Of a stretch of DNA of 64,000 nucleotides, positions 8,634 to 16,309 are shown piece by piece; the stretch's first letter is position 1, and each line of letters begins with the position of its first letter. Source of the stretch: Saccharopolyspora oryzae. GTDB taxonomy: Bacteria; Actinomycetota; Actinomycetes; Mycobacteriales; Pseudonocardiaceae. The DNA is taken from contig NZ_JAQGLA010000020.1 of assembly GCF_027853915.1 (NCBI RefSeq), positions 30,669-94,668 of the forward strand, written 5' to 3'. The notes below the pieces were generated by a model. It was given only the letters and a program-made list of their open reading frames with translations, was not told the origin of the DNA and ran no database searches. The position numbers were made by a program, and so were the translations under genes.

Positions 8634-9656
8634 TCAGAGCGACCGGGTGGACTCTCGGACGATCAGGTGGGGCCGGAACATCCGGCTGAAGTCGGTCGAG
8701 GCCCGCACCGGCTCGTCCGGGTCGAGCTGCCGGGTCAGCTCGTCGACCGCCGCGGCGGCCATGTCGTGGATCGGCTGGGCCAGCGTGGTCAGGGCGGGCT
8801 GGCAGTAGGCGGCCAGCGGGATGTCGTCGAAGCCGACCACCGAAAGGTCCTCCGGCGTGGCCGATCCGCGCCGCTTCGCCTCCCGCATCGCGCCGAGCGC
8901 CATGACGTCCGACGAGCACAGCACCGCCGTCGGCCGCGGTCCGTCGAGCAGTTCGCCCATCGCCTGCGCGCCGCCTTCAGCGCCGAACGGCGCGTGCGCG
9001 ACCAGGTCCGCGCGCGGCTCCACACCGGCTTCTTCCAGCGCCGCCGCCCATCCGGCCCGCTTCATCCGGGACGGCAGCGCGCGGGCCGGACCGCTGACGA
9101 AACCGATGCGGCGGTGGCCGAGCTCCAGCAGGTGCCGCGCTGCGGCGTAGCCGGCCAGGTGCTCGTCGACGGTGATGTCCGGGACGTCGAGGCTCGGCGC
9201 GCTGCCGTTGACGAACACCATCCGGACGCCCTCGGCGCGCAACTCCTCGTAGTAGCCCCGGGTTCGGCGCTCGTCGTTGTCCGGGTTGGCGATCTCCGGC
9301 GACACGAAGATCATGCCCTCGACACCGCGGGCGACCAGCATCCGGACGTATTCCTTCTCGGTCATCGCCGCCCGCGTGTTGCACAGCAGCGACGAGTAAC
9401 CCGCCAGCGAGGCACGGCTTTCCAGCGCTTCGGCGAACGCCGGGAAGATCGGGTTGGACAGCTCCGGCACCAGCAGGCCGATGACGCCGGTGCGGCGCAG
9501 CGCGCCGGTGCCGCGGGCGGTGTGCGGCATCTGGTTGAGCACTTCCAGGACGCGCTGGCGGGTCTCCTCCTTGATCCCCGCCTTGCGGTTGAGCACCCGG
9601 CTCACGGTGGAGACGCTCACCCCCGCCGCCTGGGCGATATCGGCCAGACCCGCCAC
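8634..9656 (-). CDS. LacI-family transcriptional repressor of sugar uptake
   Basis: The 340-residue protein starts at a GTG with a GGGAG site. It has the LacI helix-turn-helix and hinge at residues 1-60 (MAGLADIAQAAGVSVSTVSRVLN) followed by a periplasmic-binding-protein-like effector domain (VIGLLVPELSNPIFPAFAEALE, GYSSLLCNT, VGFDDIPLAAYCQPALTTLAQP). It is upstream of the alpha-glucosidase in one unit and divergent from the ABC importer, with two palindromes in the shared promoter region. It most likely represses both units and the distant amylase in the absence of an alpha-glucoside inducer. The inducer is unknown. Confidence 0.93.
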   Translation of the reverse strand: MAGLADIAQAAGVSVSTVSRVLNRKAGIKEETRQRVLEVLNQMPHTARGTGALRRTGVIGLLVPELSNPIFPAFAEALESRASLAGYSSLLCNTRAAMTEKEYVRMLVARGVEGMIFVSPEIANPDNDERRTRGYYEELRAEGVRMVFVNGSAPSLDVPDITVDEHLAGYAAARHLLELGHRRIGFVSGPARALPSRMKRAGWAAALEEAGVEPRADLVAHAPFGAEGGAQAMGELLDGPRPTAVLCSSDVMALGAMREAKRRGSATPEDLSVVGFDDIPLAAYCQPALTTLAQPIHDMAAAAVDELTRQLDPDEPVRASTDFSRMFRPHLIVRESTRSL

Positions 9657-9709
9657 TGCTCGACTCCCGTCGCGCCGGAACCACTGCTCCCGCAATCCTG
9701 CACACGATC

Positions 9710-9721
9710 GAAAGATTTTGC
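9710..9721. promoter_or_regulatory. Imperfect LacI-type operator
   Basis: GAAAGATTTTGC differs at two positions from the palindrome GCAAAATTTTGC found near the amylase gene. It lies 54 bp upstream of the lacI-type start, where it could give autoregulation. Confidence 0.5.
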
Positions 9722-9774
9722 AAACACTTCGCGACATCGGCTCGCGTCCAGATCTCGCCAGATTACTGAACATC

Positions 9775-9802
9775 TTGACTTGCATCACATCTCGGGTATG
9801 CA
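9775..9802 (+). promoter_or_regulatory. Possible promoter of the ABC importer operon
   Basis: TTGACT at 9775-9780 is followed, after 16 bp, by TATGCA at 9797-9802. The second hexamer is a weak match. The operator at 9821-9832 would lie just downstream of the start point. Confidence 0.35.
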
Positions 9803-9820
9803 ATTTGACGCCGGATGTTC

Positions 9821-9832
9821 GCAAATTTTTGC
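9821..9832. promoter_or_regulatory. LacI-type operator in front of the ABC importer
   Basis: GCAAATTTTTGC matches the palindrome GCAAAATTTTGC at 11 of 12 positions. It ends 17 nt before the start of the binding-protein gene and immediately before its ribosome site, a position suited to repression. Confidence 0.6.
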
Positions 9833-9849
9833 AAACAGGAGGTGTGGGC

Positions 9850-11079
9850 ATGAGATCGAGGGCCACGGTCGGCGTCGCTCTGGGCCTGATCGGTGCGATC
9901 GCAGCCGGGTGCGGCGGCAGCAGCGGCAACCCCGACGAGGTCGTCTTCTGGGACACCAGCGGATCGTCGGAGAGCGGCGTGTTCCGCGAGATCGCGGCCG
10001 ACTGCGCCCGCACCGGCGGCTACCAGGTGCGCGTCGAGGCGGTCTCGTTCGACCAGACCCTGAACAACTACAAGACCGCAGCGCAGGGCGGGCAGGGCCC
10101 GGACGTGCTGCGCGCCGACGTCGGCTGGGTCGCCCAGCTCGCCAAGGCCGGGCTGATCAAGGACCTGTCGGACACCCCGCTGGCCGCCGATACCGCCGAC
10201 TTCCTGCCCACACCGCTGGAATCGACCAAGCACGAGGGCAAGACCTACGCCGTCCCGCAGGTCACCGACGTGCTCGCGCTCTTCTACAACAAGGCGCAGC
10301 TGGCGCAGGCCGGCGTCCAGCCGCCGAAGGCATGGGACGAGCTCGAGGCGATCGCGCCGAAGCTCGGCGGCGATCGGGCTCTGTTCATCAACAACGACGA
10401 GTACTACGCACTGCCGTTCCTCTACAGCCACGGCGGCGACCTGGTCGACACCAGGACCCGGACCATCACGGTGAACTCCCCCGATGCGGTGCGCGGCCTG
10501 CAGACGGCCAAGGACCTGCTCGACGCCGGGGCGGCCCGCACCGCGCTCGACCAGCCGAACTCCTACACCACAATGAAGGCCGCCTTCACCTCCGGCGACG
10601 TCGCGATGGTCGTCGACGGGCCGTGGGCGGTCGCGGAATACACCCAGTCCGAGCAGTTCGCCGACCCGGGCAACCTCGGCATCGCGCCGGTCCCCGGCTC
10701 CGGCACCTCACCGGTCGGCGGCCACGACTACGTGATCCGGCAGGGCAGCGACGCCACCGAGAACTCGGTCAAGTTCATCCAGTGCATGAGCAGCACCGAG
10801 AACCAGGCGAAGATCGCCGCGCGGCTCGGCCTGCTGCCTACCCGCCAGTCCGCCTACGACGACCCCGCGGTGAAGCAGAACCCGGTGGTTTCGGCGTTCC
10901 GGCCGCTGGTGGCCGACACGCACGACCGGCCGTGGATCCCGGAGAACGCCGAACTGCTGGAACCGCTGCAGACCGCCTACGGCGACATCCTGTCCGGGCG
11001 CAAGGAGACCGGTGCCGCGCTCGACGAGCTCGCAGGCACCTACAAGACCTCAGTCCTCCCCGACTACACGCAGCGCTGA
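9850..11079 (+). CDS. Sugar ABC transporter substrate-binding lipoprotein (MalE-like)
   Basis: This is a 409-residue extracytoplasmic solute-binding protein. The signal sequence ends with lipobox AIAAGC (Cys21), then GGSSGNPDEVVFWDTSG begins the mature protein. Family landmarks are GPDVLRADVGWVAQLAKAGLIKDL, YAVPQVTDVLALFYNKAQLAQAGV, FTSGDVAMVVDGPWAV and the C-terminal AYGDILSGRKETGAALDELA. It would capture maltodextrin or another alpha-glucoside outside the membrane and deliver it to the two permeases that follow. AGGAGGTG precedes the ATG. No ATPase gene follows, so a shared MsiK-type ATPase elsewhere is likely. Confidence 0.92.
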   Translation: MRSRATVGVALGLIGAIAAGCGGSSGNPDEVVFWDTSGSSESGVFREIAADCARTGGYQVRVEAVSFDQTLNNYKTAAQGGQGPDVLRADVGWVAQLAKAGLIKDLSDTPLAADTADFLPTPLESTKHEGKTYAVPQVTDVLALFYNKAQLAQAGVQPPKAWDELEAIAPKLGGDRALFINNDEYYALPFLYSHGGDLVDTRTRTITVNSPDAVRGLQTAKDLLDAGAARTALDQPNSYTTMKAAFTSGDVAMVVDGPWAVAEYTQSEQFADPGNLGIAPVPGSGTSPVGGHDYVIRQGSDATENSVKFIQCMSSTENQAKIAARLGLLPTRQSAYDDPAVKQNPVVSAFRPLVADTHDRPWIPENAELLEPLQTAYGDILSGRKETGAALDELAGTYKTSVLPDYTQR

Positions 11080-11086
11080 GGTCGCC

Positions 11087-12010
11087 ATGCGGTTCACGAA
11101 AGTGCTCGCACGGCACTGGTTCGCCTACGCGATGGTCCTCCCGGTGGTCGCGGTCCTCGCGCTGCTGGTGGTGCTCCCCCTGGTCCAGGGGCTGTTCTTC
11201 GGGTTCACCGACATCAACGACACCAACATCGCCAACCCGGTGCTGGACCGGGATGCCAGTTACGAGTTCGTCGGGCTGGCCAACTTCCTCCACGTGCTGT
11301 CCGGGGATCCGGCCTACGGCTCGTTCTGGACGACGCTGGCGCGGACCGTCGTCTGGACCGCGACGTGCGTGTTCTGCCACTACGCGATCGGCCTGGGGCT
11401 GGCGATGCTGCTCAACCGGCAGCTGCGGTTCCGCGGGCTGTACCGGGTGCTGCTGATCCTGCCGTGGGCGGTTCCGGTGTTCATCAGCGCGTTCGCCTGG
11501 CGGTACCTGTTCAACTCCGAGTACGGGCTGATCAACTGGGCCCTGGAGTCGCTCGGGCTGCCGCCGCAGGTGTGGCTGGGGCAGTCCGACCTGGCGCTGG
11601 TGTCGGTGATCGTGGTGAACGTCTGGCTGGGCGTGCCGTTCATGATGGTGGCGCTGCTGGGCGGTCTGCAGTCCATCCCGTCCGACCTGCACGAAGCGGC
11701 CGAGATCGACGGGGCGACGCCGTGGCAGCGGTTCGTGCACGTGACGCTGCCCGGGCTGCGGCCGGTGTCGAGCTCGGTGGTGCTGCTCGGGGTGATCTGG
11801 ACGTTCAACATGTTCCCGGTGATCTACCTGATCACCGAGAACAACCCGCACACCCGGATCCTGGTCACCTACGCCTTCGAGCGGTTCTTCTCCGGTGCGA
11901 CCAGGGATTACGCGCTCGCCTCGACCTACGGCGTGCTGATCCTGTCGCTCCTGCTGGTGTTCGCCGCCATCTACCGCCGCGCCATGCGCCGGCAGGGGGA
12001 GGTGCTCTGA
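11087..12010 (+). CDS. Sugar ABC transporter permease (MalF-like)
   Basis: The 307-residue inner-membrane permease has six predicted helices, beginning with WFAYAMVLPVVAVLALLVVLPLVQG. The cytoplasmic EAA loop EAAEIDGATPWQRFVHVTLPG marks the site that docks with the ATPase. It starts 8 bp after the binding-protein stop and ends 2 bp before the second permease, so the three genes form a tight operon. The LPWAVPVFISAFAWRYLFN stretch is typical of MalF-type carbohydrate permeases. Confidence 0.93.
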   Translation: MRFTKVLARHWFAYAMVLPVVAVLALLVVLPLVQGLFFGFTDINDTNIANPVLDRDASYEFVGLANFLHVLSGDPAYGSFWTTLARTVVWTATCVFCHYAIGLGLAMLLNRQLRFRGLYRVLLILPWAVPVFISAFAWRYLFNSEYGLINWALESLGLPPQVWLGQSDLALVSVIVVNVWLGVPFMMVALLGGLQSIPSDLHEAAEIDGATPWQRFVHVTLPGLRPVSSSVVLLGVIWTFNMFPVIYLITENNPHTRILVTYAFERFFSGATRDYALASTYGVLILSLLLVFAAIYRRAMRRQGEVL

Positions 12011-12011
12011 G

Positions 12012-12908
12012 ATGTCCATCGACGCGGCCTCGCTGCGCGCCACGACCGCGACGACCCGGACCGCGGTGCGGCGCAAGCGATCCACAGCGGCCAGCATCGG
12101 GCTGCACGCGGCGCTCGTGGTGGCGTCGCTGATCGCGGTGTTCCCGGTGTTCTGGGTGCTGGTGGTGTCGTTCAAACCGGACGACAAGGCGATCGAGCCG
12201 ACGCCGACGCTGTTCGCGGACTCCACAGTGGACAACTACTGGGACGTGCTCTCCGGCGCGAAGGGATCGTTCCTGAGCTGGTTCGGCAACTCGGTGCTGA
12301 TCGCGGCGCTGACCACCGTGCTCGGGGTGCTGCTGGCAGCGACCACCGCCTACGCGGCCAGCCGCTTCCGCTTCCCCGGTCGCGGCTGGCTGCTGCTGTC
12401 GTTCCTGGTCGTGCAGATGTTCCCGTTCGCGGTGCTGATCGTGCCGCTGTACAACATCCTGCTGGCGCTGGGGCTGCAGGGCAGCGCGCTCGGGCTGGTG
12501 CTGGTGTACTGCAGCACCGCGATCCCGTTCTGCACCTACATGCTCAAGGGCTACTTCGACGGGATCCCCGGCGAGATCGACGAGGCGGGACGGGTGGACG
12601 GGCTCTCGCCGTTCGGCGTGTTCTGGCGCCTGGTGCTGCCGCTGGCCAGGCCGGGGCTGGCGGTGACGGCGTTCTACTCGTTCATCGTCGCGTGGAGCGA
12701 AGTCGCCTTCGCCTCGGCGTTCCTGTCCGCCGAGGACCGCTCGAAGACCCTGGCGGTCGGACTGCAGGTCTTCGTCCAGCAGAACCGGGCGGAGTGGGGC
12801 CACCTCGCCGCGGCATCGGTCCTGGTGGCGATCCCCGCGGTGGTCGTGTTCTACCTGGTCCAGCGCTTCCTCGTAGGAGGCCTCACCGCAGGCAGTGTCA
12901 AGTCCTGA
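12012..12908 (+). CDS. Sugar ABC transporter permease (MalG-like)
   Basis: The 298-residue partner permease carries an N-terminal cytoplasmic stretch, six membrane helices (first around LHAALVVASLIAVFPVFWVLVVS) and the EAA loop EIDEAGRVDGLSPFGVFWRLVLPL. The YCSTAIPFCTYMLKGYF region matches MalG-type permeases. It is the last gene of the importer operon. A 48-bp perfect inverted repeat begins ten bases after its stop and probably ends the transcript. Confidence 0.93.
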   Translation: MSIDAASLRATTATTRTAVRRKRSTAASIGLHAALVVASLIAVFPVFWVLVVSFKPDDKAIEPTPTLFADSTVDNYWDVLSGAKGSFLSWFGNSVLIAALTTVLGVLLAATTAYAASRFRFPGRGWLLLSFLVVQMFPFAVLIVPLYNILLALGLQGSALGLVLVYCSTAIPFCTYMLKGYFDGIPGEIDEAGRVDGLSPFGVFWRLVLPLARPGLAVTAFYSFIVAWSEVAFASAFLSAEDRSKTLAVGLQVFVQQNRAEWGHLAAASVLVAIPAVVVFYLVQRFLVGGLTAGSVKS

Positions 12909-12917
12909 CCCGGAGTT

Positions 12918-12965
12918 CCGCAATTTCAATGGAAATCGGACCTCCGATTTCCATTGAAATTGCGG
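12918..12965. repeat. 48-bp perfect inverted repeat built of two palindrome-family motifs
   Basis: Two 23-bp arms (12918-12940 and 12943-12965) are perfectly complementary with a 2-nt centre. Each arm contains a variant of the window's 18-bp intergenic motif, CAATTTCAATGGAAATCG at 12921-12938 and its mirror at 12945-12962. It starts ten bases after the importer operon and could act as its terminator, although no T-run follows. Confidence 0.85.
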
Positions 12966-12968
12966 ACG

Positions 12969-12997
12969 TTGTCCACAGGACCCGGAACCTGTCCACA
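12969..12997 (+). promoter_or_regulatory. Pair of DnaA-box-like sites
   Basis: TTGTCCACA (12969-12977) is an exact match to the high-GC actinobacterial DnaA box, and CTGTCCACA (12989-12997) is a one-base variant in the same orientation 20 bp on. A weaker TTGTCCAGT lies at 13091-13099. All sit in the 360-bp gene-free stretch 12909-13268. There is no dnaA or dnaN nearby, so an origin is unlikely. Confidence 0.45.
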
Positions 12998-13107
12998 GGT
13001 GTCGGCATGTCGGGACCCGACACACCGACGCACGTCGGTCGACCGCTCGAGCCCGTCCCCTCGCCCTGCCCGAGCACACCCGGCACACCGTTGTCCAGTG
13101 AATTTCA

Positions 13108-13168
13108 CAGTTTCAATTGAAACTGCGATCCGCCGTGGGTGGGGTGCGCAGTTTCAATTGAAACTGCG
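13108..13168. repeat. Two-palindrome repeat element, copy A
   Basis: Two copies of the perfect palindrome CAGTTTCAATTGAAACTG (13108-13125 and 13149-13166, the second extended to 22 bp) flank a 23-bp spacer. The spacer matches the reverse complement of the spacer of the copy at 23081-23139 at 19 of 23 positions. The centres are 41 bp apart in both copies. The element lies 100 bp upstream of mmuM. Confidence 0.85.
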
Positions 13169-13268
13169 GTTCGGGCGGCGGAACGCGAGGAACCTTCCGG
13201 TGGAGTCGGGCGGTGCGAGGTGGATCGCGTGGTCGTGCGGGGTGGGGAGTCGCACTACGCTGGGTGGC

Positions 13269-14165
13269 ATGAACGCGTTCACGCTGGGTGGGGCGACCAC
13301 GATCCTGGACGGCGGTCTGGCCACCGAGCTGGAGGCGCTCGGGCACGACCTGTCCGATTCGCTGTGGTCGGCCCGGCTGCTGGCCGACTCGCCGGAGGAG
13401 ATCGTGGCCGCCCACGCCGCGTTCTTCCGCGCCGGGGCCGAGATCGCGACGACGGCCAGCTACCAGGCCAGCTTCGAGGGTTTCGCCGCGCGCGGCATCG
13501 AGCGCGAGGAGGCGGCGAAGCTGATGCGCCGCAGCGTGGAGCTGGCCCGGCTGGCCGGTGACGTCGAGCCGGGTCGGCACCGCTGGGTCGCGGCGTCGAT
13601 CGGCCCGTACGGCGCGATGCTCGCCGACGGCTCGGAGTACCGCGGCCGCTACGGCCGCACCAAGCGCGAGCTGCGCGACTTCCACCGCCCGCGGATGGAG
13701 GTGCTGGCCGAGTCCGTCCCGGACGTCTTCGCCCTGGAGACGGTCCCGGACGTCGAGGAGGCCGAAGCGCTCGTCGACGCCCTCGACGGGCTCGACGTCC
13801 CGGCCTGGCTGTCGTTCACCACCAGCGGCGACCGCACGCGCGCCGGACAGCCGCTCGCGGAGGCCTTCGCGGTGGCCGAGCACGCGGGGATCATCGCGGT
13901 CGGCGTCAACTGCTCGGCCCCCGAGGACGTCCTGACCGCGATCGAAATCGCTTGCGGGACAACGACGAAACCCGTCGTGGTCTACCCGAACAGCGGCGAG
14001 GACTGGGACGCGCAGAAGCGGAGCTGGACCGGACGCCCCCAGCTGTCGCCCGCCCTGGCGCGCACCTGGCGCGATGCCGGCGCCAGCGTGATCGGCGGCT
14101 GCTGCCGGGTCCGCCCGGAGGACATCTCCGCGATCGCCGAAGCCCTGATCGACCCGGAGCGCTGA
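13269..14165 (+). CDS. mmuM: Homocysteine S-methyltransferase
   Basis: The 298-residue enzyme belongs to the MmuM/BhmT homocysteine methyltransferase family, which uses S-methylmethionine or a similar donor to make methionine in the cytoplasm. The N terminus ATILDGGLATELEALGHDL, the ASYQASFEGF strand, and the zinc ligands in GVNCSAP and GGCCRVRPEDI are all seen. The ATG at 13269 has no ribosome site. TACGCT lies 7 nt upstream, so the mRNA is probably leaderless. It appears monocistronic or read with the methyltransferase 58 bp downstream. Confidence 0.9.
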   Translation: MNAFTLGGATTILDGGLATELEALGHDLSDSLWSARLLADSPEEIVAAHAAFFRAGAEIATTASYQASFEGFAARGIEREEAAKLMRRSVELARLAGDVEPGRHRWVAASIGPYGAMLADGSEYRGRYGRTKRELRDFHRPRMEVLAESVPDVFALETVPDVEEAEALVDALDGLDVPAWLSFTTSGDRTRAGQPLAEAFAVAEHAGIIAVGVNCSAPEDVLTAIEIACGTTTKPVVVYPNSGEDWDAQKRSWTGRPQLSPALARTWRDAGASVIGGCCRVRPEDISAIAEALIDPER

Positions 14166-14223
14166 AAACCGGTTGCCGTCGAACGGCAGCGCGCTCCAAG
14201 CTGGGATCGGCGAAGGAGCGCGC

Positions 14224-14958
14224 ATGGAACCGGAATTCGATGCTGAAGGCCTGTTCGACGACGACTACCTGTACTTCTACCAGGACCTGATCGATCCGCG
14301 CAGCGATGCCGAAGCGGACCAGATCTGGGACCTGCTCGGCCTCGAACCGGGGGCGGAGCTGCTGGACCTGGCCTGCGGGCACGGCCGGCTGGCCAACCCG
14401 CTGGCCGCGCTCGGCTGCCGGGTGACCGGCCTGGACAGCGCCGGAACGTTCCTGGAGCACGCCCGCGCCGACGCCGCTGCCCGCGGTGTCGAGGTCGACT
14501 ACCGGCTGGGCGACATGCGCGAACTGCCCTGGACCGACCGGTTCGACGCGGTCATCAACTGGTTCACCGCGTTCGGCTACTTCTCCGACGAGGGCAACCG
14601 CGAGGTCCTGGCCCAGGTCCACCGGGCGCTGCGCCCAGGCGGGAGGTTCGCGATGGAGCTCAACAACCTCGCGAACCTCCTCCCCCGCTACCAACGCGAC
14701 GTCGTCCGCACCCGGGGCGAGGACATGGCGATCGACGAGCACCACCTGGACCCGGTCACCCTCCGCTCCCACGTGCGGCGAACGCTGATCCGGGGCAGCG
14801 AGCGGCGAACGGTCCGCTACTCGGTCCGCCTGCTCACCGCCCCGGAACTGCGAACCTGGCTGGCAGAAGCCGGTTTCCGCGAAATCGAGATCCTCGGCGA
14901 GGACGGCGAAAGGCTGACCACCGATCATCGCCGGATGATCGTCACCGCCCGCGCCTAG
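14224..14958 (+). CDS. Class I SAM-dependent methyltransferase
   Basis: The 244-residue Rossmann methyltransferase shows motif I LLDLACGHGRLANPLA, a following acidic strand end VTGLDSAGTFLEHAR, motif II-like YRLGDMRELPW, and the post-motif DAVINWFTAFGYFSDEGN and RALRPGGRFAMELNN. The substrate cannot be told. It is preceded by GAAGGAG at good spacing and follows mmuM by 58 bp. Its TAG stop shares the CTAG palindrome with the stop of the converging beta-propeller gene, so the two coding regions overlap by four bases. Confidence 0.88.
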   Translation: MEPEFDAEGLFDDDYLYFYQDLIDPRSDAEADQIWDLLGLEPGAELLDLACGHGRLANPLAALGCRVTGLDSAGTFLEHARADAAARGVEVDYRLGDMRELPWTDRFDAVINWFTAFGYFSDEGNREVLAQVHRALRPGGRFAMELNNLANLLPRYQRDVVRTRGEDMAIDEHHLDPVTLRSHVRRTLIRGSERRTVRYSVRLLTAPELRTWLAEAGFREIEILGEDGERLTTDHRRMIVTARA

Positions 14959-16148
14959 CCGGCCAGGACGTCGGTGGGGACGGCGTAGCCGCGGACCCGT
15001 TGCGGGTGGTCGCCGACCGGGATGCGGGCCACTTCGGTGGATCTGTCGAAGTCGACCACGGTGATGTCGTCGCTGTCGCTGTTGGACAGCACGCAGTACT
15101 GGCCGTTCGGGGTGGCCGCCGCCCAGTAGGGCTTCTTGCCGGTGGGGATCAGGGCGTCGGTGGTCAGGCTCGGCACCGAGACTATGGCTGCGTAGTCCGA
15201 CACCGTGCCCGCGTCGCACAGCTTCGTGCCGTCGCCGTTGAGCGCCAGCCCGTGGTGCGCGGAGTCCAGCGGGTACTCGTCGCGGCGGAGCTTCTTCGCG
15301 TCCTCGGACAGCGGCAGGTGCACGGTGCGGGTGATCCGCTTCTCGACCAGGTCGTACTCGACGAACCCGTGGTGGAAGGACAGCTGCGCGTACATGGTGC
15401 GCCCGTCGGGCATCACCAGGAACGGGCGGATCCCGACCCCGAAGTCGATCGTGTCGGTGACCTGGTTGGTCGCGGTGTCCACAATGGTCAGCCAGCGGTT
15501 GCCCTTGAGCGGGTCCAGCGCGGGATCGTCGGGCATGATCACCCGGCCGATGGTGGCGTTGTAGAGCGTCCGGCCGTCGGCGGAGTACCTGTTCTCGTGC
15601 GGGAAGTCGCCGGTCGGGAAGTTGCCGACGACGGTGCCGGTGGCGGGGTCGAGCAGCTCCACCTGGTTCGCGGTGGTGGCCGACACCGCCAGCTGGGAGC
15701 CGTCCGGCGACAGCGCCATGTGGTCGGAGCGGTAGCCGCTGACGTCGGTGCGCCACACCTGCCTGCCGGAGTCGATCTCGTAGGCCGCGACGTCGCCGAG
15801 GCTGGGCCGCGAGACGTACATGGTGCGGCCGTCCGGGGACACCGCGATGTCGTCGACCAGCTGGTCGTGGCCTTCGCCCGCGGTGTTGCGGATGACGGCC
15901 ATCGCGGCGTGCTCGTCGGGCGTCATCTCGGCGAGCCGCTGCTGGAGGTCGGGGACGACGTCGATGCGCTGGTACTTGCCGAAGTGCTCGGCGTCGACCA
16001 GGTCGACCGTGCCGTCCCAGTTGTTGCCGACGAACATGACGTCCCGCTGCGGCTCGGCGGCCGCCGGTGGAACGGGAGCGAGCGCGATCAGCGCCGCGAC
16101 GCCGATCGCGCTCAGCCTGGAAATCCTGACACCACGCGGAGTCCGCAT
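14955..16148 (-). CDS. Secreted YncE-like beta-propeller protein
   Basis: The 397-residue protein has an N-terminal signal peptide (about residues 1-32, ending PPAAAEPQ) and repeated propeller blades with the SPDG/PDGRT turns characteristic of the YVTN/YncE fold (DIAVSPDGRTMYVSRPSLGDVAAYEI, ALSPDGSQLAVSATTANQVELLD, DPATGTVVGNFPTGDFP, FLVMPDGRTMYAQLSF). Such proteins are exported and bind DNA or ligands or act as lactonase-like scaffolds. No catalytic residues are recognised. It stands alone, converging with the methyltransferase. Confidence 0.85.
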   Translation of the reverse strand: MRTPRGVRISRLSAIGVAALIALAPVPPAAAEPQRDVMFVGNNWDGTVDLVDAEHFGKYQRIDVVPDLQQRLAEMTPDEHAAMAVIRNTAGEGHDQLVDDIAVSPDGRTMYVSRPSLGDVAAYEIDSGRQVWRTDVSGYRSDHMALSPDGSQLAVSATTANQVELLDPATGTVVGNFPTGDFPHENRYSADGRTLYNATIGRVIMPDDPALDPLKGNRWLTIVDTATNQVTDTIDFGVGIRPFLVMPDGRTMYAQLSFHHGFVEYDLVEKRITRTVHLPLSEDAKKLRRDEYPLDSAHHGLALNGDGTKLCDAGTVSDYAAIVSVPSLTTDALIPTGKKPYWAAATPNGQYCVLSNSDSDDITVVDFDRSTEVARIPVGDHPQRVRGYAVPTDVLAG

Positions 16149-16242
16149 CCGAACCGCCCTTCTGCCGCCAAGTGGACAACCCACCCAACGAATATGAGAC
16201 CGATTCAGATATGGTCCGGCGCCAATTCGGCCGGTCAAAGCC

Positions 16243-16282
16243 GTGAGCACTTTCCGGGGCTATCACCCCACAAAGTGCTCAC
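16243..16282 (-). terminator. alpha-amylase terminator
   Basis: A perfect 11-bp stem, GTGAGCACTTT (16243-16253) with AAAGTGCTCAC (16272-16282), lies downstream of the leftward amylase gene. The same arm starts the lipA terminator at 53401. Confidence 0.7.
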
Positions 16283-16309
16283 AGCCCCGCTGACCTGGCC
16301 GAACAGTCC

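Noticed and set aside
12969..12997. Chromosomal replication origin
   Set aside because: Only two good DnaA boxes, no AT-rich unwinding region, and no dnaA, dnaN or rnpA nearby.
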